Assembly: GCA_030828305.1 (NCBI GenBank)
Contig: JAURCU010000009.1
Span: 1 to 42,396 of the forward strand
Reading direction: 5' to 3'
Origin: Luteolibacter sp.
GTDB lineage: Bacteria > Verrucomicrobiota > Verrucomicrobiia > Verrucomicrobiales > Akkermansiaceae
Length of the DNA: 42,396 nt
Part shown: piece after piece, positions 1-8,901 of the stretch
Layout of the letters: each line of letters starts with the position of its first letter
Position numbering within the stretch: the first letter of the stretch is position 1
Position numbers and translations under genes: made by a program
The notes under the pieces: generated by a model
What the model saw: the letters and a program-made list of their open reading frames with translations, nothing else
Told to the model about the DNA's origin: nothing
Database searches by the model: none

Positions 1-1
1 C

Positions 2-1336
2 TATAATCGCATTCTCAAGGCCAGTGAGCACGCCCGCAAGCGCGGCACCATCTTCCAGCGTTTGGCACTCGGCATGGCCATCCAGATGCCATTCCCCGAT
101 GCCCCCAACGGCTACGACAAAAATGGCATTCATGGCATCATTTACCGCACCCGTGGTAACGTCGATCAGGTAAAGCGTTACCTTCACTTCGAGCAAGCCC
201 ACCTCAACAAGGAACTCGACCCGCTCTTTCACACTCTCAACACCTGGCATTGCCGCTTCATTGGCAACGGCCAGTACGACGAAGAGGACATGGCTTGGTT
301 CCGCAAGATGCTGCGCACCTATCGCCCCGACCACATCCGCATGGAGGATTATGCCTGGCGCTACATCCGTATGATCAAAAGTGATGTGCCCTATACCAGT
401 ACGACCCACGATCCCTCGCTCGGAATTCCCGCCCAGGAGCATATCGCTCTCGGTGGTATCTGTGGTCGTCGTGCCTTTCTTGGGCGCCTCTGCACGCGTT
501 CCTTTGGCATTCCCTCACGTGCCTCCACGCAGACTGGGCACGGCGCGATGAGTCATTGGACACCCGATGGATGGGTCGTCTGCCTTGGCGCTTGGTGGTC
601 CATGGCTTGGTGCGGCCCGCAGGGCGGCCTCGACTTCCTTTTGGATTCACAGGCCCGTGATCACGATGCTTACCAACTGGTCCGCCGTGCGCAGTGGATT
701 GGCGACGCCTACGGCGAGCCGGACACGAGCATCCGGCCCAGCGGTTACGGCAAGGGTGGCGGCTTCTGGGATAGCCTCGCTTTCGTCAAGAAGGAGATCA
801 TCGTCGAGCAAGCCAAGGTCGAAGCCCTCGAGTTGGTTGGCGGCATGAAATTGGGCGAGTCTGACGATCTGATTGGTGACGAAGTCGGTGAGGAGATCGA
901 GATCCCCGAAAAGTTCAAGGAGTTCATCAAGGGTGAGGACGGCTCCATCACCATGCCTGCAGTCGGCTGCTACTCGCCGCGCAAGCCCAGTGACCGCATT
1001 CTCTTTTTGGAAAGCTGGGAGGAAGGCTATCAGCTACACTACACGCGCCTTGGCTCGCGTCCCGAGCTCTTCAAATACCGGGTTGATGTGCCTGCTGCCG
1101 GCGAGTATGAACTCACTGCCGAAGCGGCCACGGTTTCGCCCAACTTGCGCATGCTGGTGCGCATCAATCGCGATGAACCCCAACCCTTTGATATGCCCTA
1201 CACCCACGGCATGTGGAAGACCTCTGAAGCCGTGAAGGTCAAGCTGGAAGAAGGCCGTAACACCATCAGCTTTACGGCGCGTACTCCCAACCGCGGTGTC
1301 AGCATCAAGAACTGGACGCTCAAGCCGGTGAAGTGA
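2..1336 (+). CDS. Transglutaminase-like protein with C-terminal carbohydrate-binding-like domain (5' truncated)
   Basis: The reading frame is open from base 2, so the gene begins outside the window; a TTG at 62 exists but nothing marks it as the start. In numbering from base 62, a transglutaminase-like core is visible: Cys134 in GGICGRRAF, preceded by the usual Gly run, and His160/His165 in GHGAMSHW followed by a Trp-rich stretch. I could not place the third catalytic residue with certainty. The last 90 or so residues (AAGEYELTAEA..., ending in NWTLKPV) look like a beta-sandwich of the CBM6/35 galactose-binding type. The next gene starts 22 nt downstream on the same strand, so co-transcription with the two paralogues is likely. 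Family knowledge: such proteins are usually exported proteases or crosslinking enzymes. The substrate is unknown. The fold call is fairly secure, the activity is not. Confidence 0.7.
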   Translation, partial: YNRILKASEHARKRGTIFQRLALGMAIQMPFPDAPNGYDKNGIHGIIYRTRGNVDQVKRYLHFEQAHLNKELDPLFHTLNTWHCRFIGNGQYDEEDMAWFRKMLRTYRPDHIRMEDYAWRYIRMIKSDVPYTSTTHDPSLGIPAQEHIALGGICGRRAFLGRLCTRSFGIPSRASTQTGHGAMSHWTPDGWVVCLGAWWSMAWCGPQGGLDFLLDSQARDHDAYQLVRRAQWIGDAYGEPDTSIRPSGYGKGGGFWDSLAFVKKEIIVEQAKVEALELVGGMKLGESDDLIGDEVGEEIEIPEKFKEFIKGEDGSITMPAVGCYSPRKPSDRILFLESWEEGYQLHYTRLGSRPELFKYRVDVPAAGEYELTAEAATVSPNLRMLVRINRDEPQPFDMPYTHGMWKTSEAVKVKLEEGRNTISFTARTPNRGVSIKNWTLKPVK

Positions 1337-1358
1337 TCACCGATCCGCTTCCCTCAAT

Positions 1359-4025
1359 ATGAGAGCATTTCACTTTCTTGCCCTTACCCTTGGTTTTTGC
1401 CTGGCTCTAGCTCCTGTTCATGGCGCCCTCATCGAGGAGGCCGTTGCCGGTCTCGACAAGGCGCTTGAAGAGGCGAAGGAGGCTTCTTCGGAGGCGCGCC
1501 AGCGCCTCGCCGTGAGACGCACCATCCGTGACGCGGAGGAATTGATCGAGGCCAACAAGGACAAGTCCGAGCGCTATCTCGCCATGGCCTTCCTGTTTCG
1601 CGCCCAGCAGGCGCTGATCAAGATGGACAAGGATGCCAAGCATCGTGACGCCCTGATTGAAACCTGTCGTGAGTTGGTCAAAGCACCCAAGGAGTATGCT
1701 CATCTCGCCTTCGATGCCGATCTTTTGCTCACCCAGGCGGATCTCGCCAAGAATGGTGCGAGCAAGCAAGAGCGAGCTAAAGCCCTTCGCCCATTGGTGG
1801 AGCGCTACGTCGAAACCAGTGAAGGAGCCCGAACTCTGCGGGTGGCCATGACCATGGCGCTTGAGTTGGGTGATGTGGGCCTTGTGGCCAACATCCGTGA
1901 GATGATGGCAAGGCGCTACGCCGCGGATCATGAAATGATCAAATTCCAGCGTGAAAAACTAGGCGGTCAGGTTCTGGGTGCGCCCATGGCCGGCGCCTTC
2001 AAGCGCTCCGATGGCAAGGTTGCCCGTTTGCCGATGGATTTGCTCGGCCGCGCCAACATGGTGGTGTTCTGGTCCAAGGACAATGGAGGACTTGAGTTCA
2101 TCAAAGGGCTTGCCTCGGCCTCCAAGGAGGCGGCCGATGGGCATAAAGGGCGGATGGGCTTCATTAGCATCAACCTTGATGATCTTCCAGACGCGGGCGA
2201 ATCCATCATCCGCGCATGCGGTGTCGACTGGCCGGTGCTTCATCTGCCAGGGGGTCGCAAGCACCCCATCTATCTGGCATACACGCAGGAAGATCCCAAG
2301 ATGATGAATGTGACCCCAACCGGTCAGACGGCGCTGATCATGAGTGGAGTGGGCCGGGTGCGGACGAAGGAAGATGGCTCAGCGGATTTCCATCGTTACT
2401 TCGGCTCGGCATTGGCACGCGGGTGGGGTCAGCAAGAATACATGATGCAGGTGGCTGCCCTGATGGCTGGTGATTTTTTAATTTTCGACCCCATGCACTT
2501 CAAAAAAACCCGGCCCGGCCTCGATCCCACCCGGCCGCCAGAGCTTCTGGCTGTCGCAATGGACAAGGAGGCCAAACCGCTGGAGCGCTCGTCGAAATCG
2601 GTGCCTGAAGACGTCCTGAGTGCGATTCAAGGTGAAATTGTCCCGCCTCCCGGGCGTTACCATCTGAGCTATCCAGAAGCGAATTCGGCCTATGCCAGGC
2701 TTGCTGCCAAATGCAACAGCGCCATGGCTGCCCATCCCAATGCTCCGGATTTGTGGATCGTTCGCAACCGGTTGATGGTCGCCGAGCTCGGCCAGTGGAA
2801 AATGACGGGCGAGCTTGCTCATTTCGAAGCGGCTGTAGCTGAGGCCCGGGCTGCCATCGAGGCAGGGTATCCCGAAGGCTGTGATGTGATTGCCCGCTTC
2901 TGCCTGGCTCGTGCAGCACTGCGTGAAGCAAAAGACAAGTCCGGGGAACTCATTGATGCTTATGTCAGCGATCAGGGAGGTGAGAATGCCTCTGGTCCAG
3001 TGTTGGCGACAGCTTTGTTGCTCGCTCTCGATGTTGCCGACCGCATGAGGGTAGAGCGCCTGCGCGAACGGATTTTGGCCAAGCACACCGAGCATCCGGG
3101 CATGTGGGTCTTTTCTGCGACACTGCTCAATCGACATCACACTTATTGGATGTTTCAGGTGCCCTTCACTGCGGGTTGGTCATACGGCCGCCGTGAGTCC
3201 TACTACATGAGTCGTGGCGGGATGGAGCCCGCTGAGCGCATGCTCAAGGGTGAACTCCAAACCGCGGATGGCAAGACCCTGCGCATCCCCGAGGATCTGC
3301 AAAAAGAGTGGACCCTCATCGCCTTCTCGCCGCCCATGCCATGGAGTTCAAAGCGGGATGATGGTCTGCCGCCTTCGCCGTTGGGCAGTCTTCGTGGCTT
3401 GGTTGGCTTTGCCGATTCACGGCCGGAGAAAGATATCGAGGTGATACTTGCCACCTTTGGTGGAGATCCCAAAGCCATCACCGAAGCGCTGAGCTCCGAC
3501 CGCAATCCCATCAGCTGCAAAGTGGCCACTGTGCCCGGAGAGATCAACAACCCGATGGTTCAGCGCTTGGGCCTCCTGTCAGTCGAGAGCAAATTCAACA
3601 CGCTTCTTGTTCGCAAGGACGGCCGCATCGCCTGCGTGCTCTCCAGTCTTGAGAGCAGCAAGGGCAATGCTTTGATCAGCACCATTCGTAAGGAAGATGA
3701 AATCCGAGTCGTCGCCATGGCAAAAGCCGGCAACAAGCAAGAGGCGTTGAAGACAGTGCTCGCGCTGGTGCCTCATTACGATCCTGAAGCGGTGGACGAG
3801 CGCGGACGCAAACTGCGCAAACCCAATTACACAGTGAACCAGCTACGGGCTCGAGCCAGGGTCTATTTGGAGTTGGGCGAGTTGGACAAAGCTCTGGCCG
3901 ATGCTCAGCAGGTTTATCTGTCCACCTTCAGCCAGTCCGGTGGCATGAGCATGCGAACTGAAGAGTTGGACGATGCTGAGGCGCTGCGTGCCGAGATTCA
4001 GAAACGTATGGAAGGAGGGAAATAG
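1359..4025 (+). CDS. Exported protein with two degenerate thioredoxin-like regions and TPR-like C-terminus (paralogue 1)
   Basis: This 888-aa protein starts with a clear signal peptide (hydrophobic residues 5-20, cleavage near HGA). An alpha-helical, charged region follows to about residue 195. Residues about 200-345 read like an AhpC/TlpA-type thioredoxin fold: GGQVLGAP, then a GK-type turn, then VVFWSKDN where active thioredoxins have FWxxWCxxC. The redox cysteines are therefore absent. A second similar unit begins near LRIPEDLQKEWTLIAFSPP, also without CxxC. The C-terminus (ALKTVLALVPHYDPEA... to the end) has helical-pair, TPR-like spacing. It is closely related to the next gene along its whole length, and the two overlap by one base. 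The function is unknown; a binding or scaffold role in the periplasm is inference. I cannot assign a named family. Confidence 0.75.
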   Translation: MRAFHFLALTLGFCLALAPVHGALIEEAVAGLDKALEEAKEASSEARQRLAVRRTIRDAEELIEANKDKSERYLAMAFLFRAQQALIKMDKDAKHRDALIETCRELVKAPKEYAHLAFDADLLLTQADLAKNGASKQERAKALRPLVERYVETSEGARTLRVAMTMALELGDVGLVANIREMMARRYAADHEMIKFQREKLGGQVLGAPMAGAFKRSDGKVARLPMDLLGRANMVVFWSKDNGGLEFIKGLASASKEAADGHKGRMGFISINLDDLPDAGESIIRACGVDWPVLHLPGGRKHPIYLAYTQEDPKMMNVTPTGQTALIMSGVGRVRTKEDGSADFHRYFGSALARGWGQQEYMMQVAALMAGDFLIFDPMHFKKTRPGLDPTRPPELLAVAMDKEAKPLERSSKSVPEDVLSAIQGEIVPPPGRYHLSYPEANSAYARLAAKCNSAMAAHPNAPDLWIVRNRLMVAELGQWKMTGELAHFEAAVAEARAAIEAGYPEGCDVIARFCLARAALREAKDKSGELIDAYVSDQGGENASGPVLATALLLALDVADRMRVERLRERILAKHTEHPGMWVFSATLLNRHHTYWMFQVPFTAGWSYGRRESYYMSRGGMEPAERMLKGELQTADGKTLRIPEDLQKEWTLIAFSPPMPWSSKRDDGLPPSPLGSLRGLVGFADSRPEKDIEVILATFGGDPKAITEALSSDRNPISCKVATVPGEINNPMVQRLGLLSVESKFNTLLVRKDGRIACVLSSLESSKGNALISTIRKEDEIRVVAMAKAGNKQEALKTVLALVPHYDPEAVDERGRKLRKPNYTVNQLRARARVYLELGELDKALADAQQVYLSTFSQSGGMSMRTEELDDAEALRAEIQKRMEGGK

Positions 4026-6733
4026 TGCTTTGCTCCTTGCGTCGATTTCACCCGGGTCTTCTGTTGGCAGCCTTGTTGGCATCAATGTTGATGTCCCGGG
4101 CCCAGGATGCGAGCTCTCTGGAGTTGCCAAAACTTGAGGAAGCGCTGAGCAGTATCAGCCGGGACTCGTCCACCGCCCGGCAACGCCTTGCTGTGCGCCG
4201 TGTCATTCGTGATGCCCAGGCGGCCATCGGGAAGCATGGCAACAAGCCCTCGCGTTGGGCCTTGCTAGAATTCCAGTTTCGCGCCCAACAGCGCCTCATT
4301 GCCATTGACGATGACAGCAAGCACCGTGAGTCACTCATAGAGATCAGCCGTGAGCTGATCAAGGCGCCTGACGAGTTCGCCGCCCAACGCCTCGAGGCCG
4401 ACCTCCTTCTGTCCCAGGTTGAGCAAGCGAGAAAAGGCATGGGTGTGGAGGAGCGTTCGGGCGCCCTGCGAGAATTCGTGGCTCGCTATGTGGCCACTCC
4501 TGCCGGAGCCAAGGCCCTGCGCACGGCCATCGTGATGGGCCTCGAAATGGGAGACACGCGCCTCGTCAACGATCTGCGCAAGGTCACCGCCAAGCATTAT
4601 TCAAGTGATCTTGAGATGATCGCCTTCCTGCGCGATCATCTCGGTGGCCAGGTCTTTGGTGTGCCCTTCGTTGGTCACTACCAGCGCTCGGATGGCAGGC
4701 GGGCGATGTTTCCCATGGACGGCCTCGGTCACTCATCGATGGTGCTCTTCTGGTCCAAGGACAATGAGAATATCATCCAGTATCTCACCGATATGGCCGC
4801 GGCCCAGAGGTTGGATCACGAGAATATTGATGGCCGGTTGGAAATCGTCAGCGTCAATCTGGATGGTCTCCCGGATGCGGGGGAGTCCATCATCCGTGGC
4901 GTGGGTGCCGACTGGCAATGTTTGAGCCTTCCTGGGGGTCGCGAAAGTGCCATCTACAAGGCCTATGTGCGCCGCGATCCGCTCAACCTGCGGGTGGCGC
5001 CCACCGGCCAGGCGGCGATGGTCATGGCTGGGTCCACACGCAAGCCGCCACCCCAGAAGATGGAGTTGCTCAAGCAGCAAATCAAGGAGGCGAAGCCGTC
5101 CTTGCCGGAGGATCTCAAGCGCTACACCGAGTCGTTTCGCCGCGCCATTATCCGCGGTTGGAGCAATGACCTTTACTCCACCCAGCTCTGCGCGCTGATG
5201 GTTGGCGACTTTCTTGTCTTTGATCCCGAGGGTTTCAATGCCGCCATGCCGCCAGAGCTGAAGGCTGCCGCCAAGGGCGGTAAGGTGACACCGCTCAAGC
5301 GCAAGCAAGCCTGTGTGCCGGAGGAAAGCTTGATGGCCATCCAGAGCTGTCTGATTGCGCCTCCTCAACGCTATCACGCCTCCATTGCCGAAATCCGAGC
5401 CGGCTACCAAAAGATGATCGAACTTTGTCGCAAGGCAATCGCCAAGCATCCCGAGGCTCCCGATCTCTGGATTGTTCGCAACCGCCTAATCATCGGTCTC
5501 ATGGGCCTGTGGAAAATTGACTTCAAACTGGAGCACTTCGAAGCGGCCGCTGCGCAAGCAAAAGCGGCGATGCAGGATGGTTATCCTGAGGGCTGCGATG
5601 TGATTGCACGTTTCTGCCTCGCACGTCAGGCCTTTCGCGATCCAGCGTCAAATCGAAGTGCGGTGTTGGATGCCTACGTCGCAGATCAGGGAGGTGAATC
5701 GGCCCACGGTCCGGTGTTGGCTTCGGCCTGCCTGCTGGCTCTCGACATCGCCGATGAGGCTCGCTTCCAGGGTTTCCGGGAGTTGATTCTGAGAAATCAA
5801 CTGGAGCATCCTATGATGTGGATTTTCACAGGCTTCCTGCTCGACCGCTATCACGATTACTGGCTCTTTCAGGTGCCCTTCACCGCGGGTTGGTCATTCG
5901 GTCGTCGGCAGCGCTACGAAATGCAGCAGGGAGTCGTCGATGAGGCCCTGCGCCGGCTTGATGTCGAGCTGCCGACCTTCGATGGCAAGACCTTGCGCAT
6001 TCCCGAGGATCTTGAATCCGAGTACACGGCCATCTTCTTTGCCCAACCCGGGCCGTGGAAGGGCCGCGAGCGCGATGATCCCAAGCCGCCTTCACCGGGA
6101 AGCCTGCTGCGCAACTTTCCACGTTATGTGGTGGAGCGTCCGGACCTTGAGATGGCGGTGGCCATCCTTGGCGAGGCCGATGAAGCGGCCATCCGTGAAA
6201 ACATTGATGTTCGTGGTCTGCAGGAACAGCCGGAGGTTTCACTTCTCAAGCTGCCGGAAGGTTCCAGGCATCTTTTGGTGCAGAGGCTTGCCCTGCAGTC
6301 TGACCGCGAGGCCGCCATCCTCATCGACAAGCAAGGCCACATTCTCTCGGTGCGCTCCGGCATTTCGTTTAACGAAGTCGAGAGCGCCTTTCGCAACACC
6401 ATCGAAGGGCTGGACGAAAAAGCGGTGATGGCCGAGTTGGAAAAGGGTGAAGTTGAGAAGGCCAAGCAACTCATCATGGCGCTGGCGCCTCCTTACGACC
6501 CTGAAGCCAAGGATGAACGGGGGCGACAACTGCCTGTGCCCAAATACGGGGTCGCGCATCTGCGTGCCCGTGGGCATGTCCACATGGCACTCAAGCAGTG
6601 GGACAAGGCTCTCGCCGATGCCGAGGCGGTAGTCGAAAAGTTGCTCGCGGCGGCGGGTGGAATGAGCCTGCGCACCGATGAGCTCGATGAGGCCGAGGCC
6701 TTGCGTGATGAGCTCAAGGGGAAGGTGAAGTGA
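4025..6733 (+). CDS. Exported protein with two degenerate thioredoxin-like regions and TPR-like C-terminus (paralogue 2)
   Basis: This 902-aa paralogue follows the previous gene in tandem. The GTG start at 4025 shares one base with the upstream TAG, and a GGAGG-type ribosome site lies at about 4013-4018, so translation is probably coupled. The signal peptide is MLCSLRRFHPGLLLAALLASMLMSRAQ. The order is the same as in paralogue 1: a helical N-terminus with RQRLAVRRVIRDAQ, a thioredoxin-like unit with VLFWSKDNEN where CxxC would be, the shared block GWSFGRRQRYEMQ, a second unit starting near LRIPEDLESEYTAIFFAQPG, and the TPR-like tail ALAPPYDPEAKDERGRQL. Conserved surfaces between two diverged copies suggest both are under selection. 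The function is unknown. Confidence 0.75.
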   Translation: MLCSLRRFHPGLLLAALLASMLMSRAQDASSLELPKLEEALSSISRDSSTARQRLAVRRVIRDAQAAIGKHGNKPSRWALLEFQFRAQQRLIAIDDDSKHRESLIEISRELIKAPDEFAAQRLEADLLLSQVEQARKGMGVEERSGALREFVARYVATPAGAKALRTAIVMGLEMGDTRLVNDLRKVTAKHYSSDLEMIAFLRDHLGGQVFGVPFVGHYQRSDGRRAMFPMDGLGHSSMVLFWSKDNENIIQYLTDMAAAQRLDHENIDGRLEIVSVNLDGLPDAGESIIRGVGADWQCLSLPGGRESAIYKAYVRRDPLNLRVAPTGQAAMVMAGSTRKPPPQKMELLKQQIKEAKPSLPEDLKRYTESFRRAIIRGWSNDLYSTQLCALMVGDFLVFDPEGFNAAMPPELKAAAKGGKVTPLKRKQACVPEESLMAIQSCLIAPPQRYHASIAEIRAGYQKMIELCRKAIAKHPEAPDLWIVRNRLIIGLMGLWKIDFKLEHFEAAAAQAKAAMQDGYPEGCDVIARFCLARQAFRDPASNRSAVLDAYVADQGGESAHGPVLASACLLALDIADEARFQGFRELILRNQLEHPMMWIFTGFLLDRYHDYWLFQVPFTAGWSFGRRQRYEMQQGVVDEALRRLDVELPTFDGKTLRIPEDLESEYTAIFFAQPGPWKGRERDDPKPPSPGSLLRNFPRYVVERPDLEMAVAILGEADEAAIRENIDVRGLQEQPEVSLLKLPEGSRHLLVQRLALQSDREAAILIDKQGHILSVRSGISFNEVESAFRNTIEGLDEKAVMAELEKGEVEKAKQLIMALAPPYDPEAKDERGRQLPVPKYGVAHLRARGHVHMALKQWDKALADAEAVVEKLLAAAGGMSLRTDELDEAEALRDELKGKVK

Positions 6734-6988
6734 TCACTTGCCCTGATGGGCGGGGGATGCCTTTCCAAGTTCTTCGAGACTGCCGTTATTGCTGATGGGT
6801 AGGGAGTTGGTTGACGCGAAATTGTTGTCGTGGATGGTGAAATGGATTTCCATCCACGCATCCTGTAGCTGCTGCGCATCGCAGATCGGCCCGCTTTCTC
6901 TGTCAGGACATTTGTGGTGACCAGCATGGCAAGCATCGACACAGTGCAGCTTCGTTGTATGGTCTGACTCATGAAAATTGTGCGCCAT
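6734..6988 (-). CDS. Possible small Cys/His-containing protein (doubtful)
   Basis: The 237-nt gap between two plus-strand genes carries an 84-codon minus-strand frame. Its N-terminal third has a Cys/His pattern (HCVDACHAGHHKCPD, then C) that could bind metal, and the rest is non-repetitive and protein-like (WMEIHFTIHDNNF). Against it: the ATG at 6988 would overlap the divergent DUF6807 start by 18 nt, and there is no clear ribosome site. A shorter start at an internal Met would remove the Cys cluster. It could be a real small gene, a remnant, or chance. Confidence 0.25.
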   Translation of the reverse strand: MAHNFHESDHTTKLHCVDACHAGHHKCPDRESGPICDAQQLQDAWMEIHFTIHDNNFASTNSLPISNNGSLEELGKASPAHQGK

Positions 6989-7927
6989 CTGCTTCTATCG
7001 GCTGCCCTGATGCTGTCCGCTTTCGCCCAGTTCAAGGCCGAGGACGAAGGTGGGCGCATTGAAATCCACGACGGTGAGAAGATGGTTTTCGCCTATCAGC
7101 ATGGTCCACTGAAGAACCCAAAGGGTGGTGAGATCTTTGCTGCGAGTGCCTTCGTGCATTCCCTGAGCACACCCTCCGGTTTTCAGCTCAATGACATTCA
7201 ACCGGATGACCACCTGCACCATCTCGGCGTCTGGTGGCCGTGGAAGTTGGTCGAGGTGAGGGGCAAGAAACATGTCACTTGGGAAATGCAGAAAAAGGAG
7301 GGTCGGCATCGCTCGATCAAGGCCAAGGCAACCCTGGTGGAAAAGGATGCCGTGCTCATCGGGGCCCATAATGCGGTGGAGATCAGTCTCGATGGATCGG
7401 CCTACCGCCAGGTGATTGAAGAGAAGGTGGCGATGCGCTTCGGGCGTCTGGAAAAGAGCGGTTACACCCTTGATGTCGATATCTTCCAGCGGCCCTTCAA
7501 GGGCGAGAAAGTCACCATTCCGCGTTATCGCTACAGCGGCTTCTGTTGGCGCGGCACGCCCAAGTGGACCGGTGAGAACAGCACGATGCTCACCAGCGGT
7601 GGCCACAACCGCGACAACGCGAACCATCAGGAGGCGAAGTGGTGCCTGGTCAGCGGGGATGCTTGCGGCGGCAAGGCGACTCTGCTGATTTTAAGTGCTG
7701 CGGCCATGGACGGGGGGCAGCCCGAGCGTCTGCGCGTCTGGGATTCCAAGATGCACTACGGCAACCCCTTCGTGAACTTCAACCCGGTGGTCAAGGAGTC
7801 CTTCGAGCTTAAGGAAGAGAACGATGCGGTGACCCGCCGCAGCTACCGATTGATCATGGTGGATCGGCAGCTGAGTGCCGAGGAAGCCGAGGGGCTATGG
7901 AGTGAGTGGGCAGAAGCGAACAAGTGA
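6971..7927 (+). CDS. Secreted DUF6807 / PmoA-like family protein
   Basis: This 318-aa protein has a signal peptide (MKIVRHLLLSAALMLSAFAQ). The body matches the DUF6807 family, often labelled 'methane oxygenase PmoA', with the hallmark block DDHLHHLGVWWPWK near residues 76-90, a later YSGFCWRGTPKW motif, and a C-terminal segment with NPFVNFNPVV. The PmoA label is historical: there is no sign of a methane monooxygenase here. In planctomycetes and verrucomicrobia these proteins sit among polysaccharide or sugar-degradation genes, and a beta-sandwich sugar-active role is plausible but unproven. The gene is convergent with the TIM-barrel gene that ends at 8002, with 74 nt between them and no obvious terminator. 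Confidence 0.8.
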   Translation: MKIVRHLLLSAALMLSAFAQFKAEDEGGRIEIHDGEKMVFAYQHGPLKNPKGGEIFAASAFVHSLSTPSGFQLNDIQPDDHLHHLGVWWPWKLVEVRGKKHVTWEMQKKEGRHRSIKAKATLVEKDAVLIGAHNAVEISLDGSAYRQVIEEKVAMRFGRLEKSGYTLDVDIFQRPFKGEKVTIPRYRYSGFCWRGTPKWTGENSTMLTSGGHNRDNANHQEAKWCLVSGDACGGKATLLILSAAAMDGGQPERLRVWDSKMHYGNPFVNFNPVVKESFELKEENDAVTRRSYRLIMVDRQLSAEEAEGLWSEWAEANK

Positions 7928-8001
7928 CGGAGCCCATCGATAGGTGTGATGGCCCCCGTTAACCACTGACTGCTGATCGGGTGTCGGATCGCTCCAGGAT
8001 C

Positions 8002-8886
8002 CTAGTGCAAATCGAAGCCGGCATGGCGCACCATCTCCTCTAATTGTTTGCCGTAGGCCACGTAGCTGTCGTAGCACTGCTGCTCGTCGACTTCCTCGCC
8101 ATCCTTGACGTGAAAGACGGTGGCCACGTGGGGCTCGATGGCAATGGCTCCCTCGTATTTGTCGCGCTTGAGCGCTTGCAGAATTTCGGCAACCTTGGCC
8201 TGGCCCTCGCCGGGCATGGTGTATTTTTCCGGCTCGGTTTCGCCGTCTTTGGGGTTGAGGCAGTCTTTTACGTGGACATGGGCGATGTATTCCTTGATGG
8301 CCTCGTAGAATTCAAGAGGGTCCTGCCAGGGGAAGGGCTCGGGTTTGGAGCGGTCGAGCTGGAACACCGGGTTGCCAGTGTCGAAGACCAGCCTGAGATT
8401 GGGAACCTCTTCGATAAGGCGTAGCGTGTGTATGGTTGAGAAACCGCCATAGTTCATGCAGTTCTCGTGGATGGCGGTGATGCCGGCTTCATCGAAGCGG
8501 CGGATGATGGCGCGCAGGCGCTTGAAGCGCTCTTCGGCATGCTGGTTGTCACCCCAGGACTCCTGAGCATAGGACATCACGCGCACCATTTGGCAGCCCA
8601 GGCGCTTCATGCGTGGGATGGCGCGGTTGACCTCACCGATGGTGACATCGAAGTCGACCCCGATGGACTTGGCCCAGTTGCCGATGAGGGACGCGAACTC
8701 AATCACCTGCATGCCGGCGTCTTCCAACTTGCCGGCGGCCTCATCGAATTCCTTTTCGGGAAGGTCGTGGATGTTGGTGCCCTCGATGCAACGGATGGAC
8801 ATGTGTTTCCAGCCCAACTCCTTGTGGGCCTTGATCTGGGTATCCAGGCTGCCGCCTGCTTCATCTGAAATTCCAGATAGGATCAT
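8002..8886 (-). CDS. Sugar phosphate isomerase/epimerase (xylose-isomerase-like TIM barrel)
   Basis: This 294-aa protein is of the AP-endonuclease-2/xylose-isomerase-like superfamily. The start MILSGISDEAGG is typical of the family. The expected metal ligands appear in order: Glu in ITAIHENCMNYGG, Asp in LVFDTGNP, His in HVHVKDC and Glu in IAIEPHVA. It starts 15 nt after the stop of the Gfo/Idh/MocA gene on the same strand, so the two are probably co-transcribed. Pairs of this kind commonly act on 3-keto or inositol-type sugars, the oxidoreductase making a keto group and the barrel isomerising or eliminating. The substrate cannot be read from the sequence. Confidence 0.85.
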   Translation of the reverse strand: MILSGISDEAGGSLDTQIKAHKELGWKHMSIRCIEGTNIHDLPEKEFDEAAGKLEDAGMQVIEFASLIGNWAKSIGVDFDVTIGEVNRAIPRMKRLGCQMVRVMSYAQESWGDNQHAEERFKRLRAIIRRFDEAGITAIHENCMNYGGFSTIHTLRLIEEVPNLRLVFDTGNPVFQLDRSKPEPFPWQDPLEFYEAIKEYIAHVHVKDCLNPKDGETEPEKYTMPGEGQAKVAEILQALKRDKYEGAIAIEPHVATVFHVKDGEEVDEQQCYDSYVAYGKQLEEMVRHAGFDLH

Positions 8887-8901
8887 GACAATCTTGTGGT
8901 G

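Noticed and set aside
6971..7927. Particulate methane monooxygenase subunit
   Set aside because: The PmoA label of this family is a naming artefact; the protein is secreted and has DUF6807 motifs, with no membrane helices.
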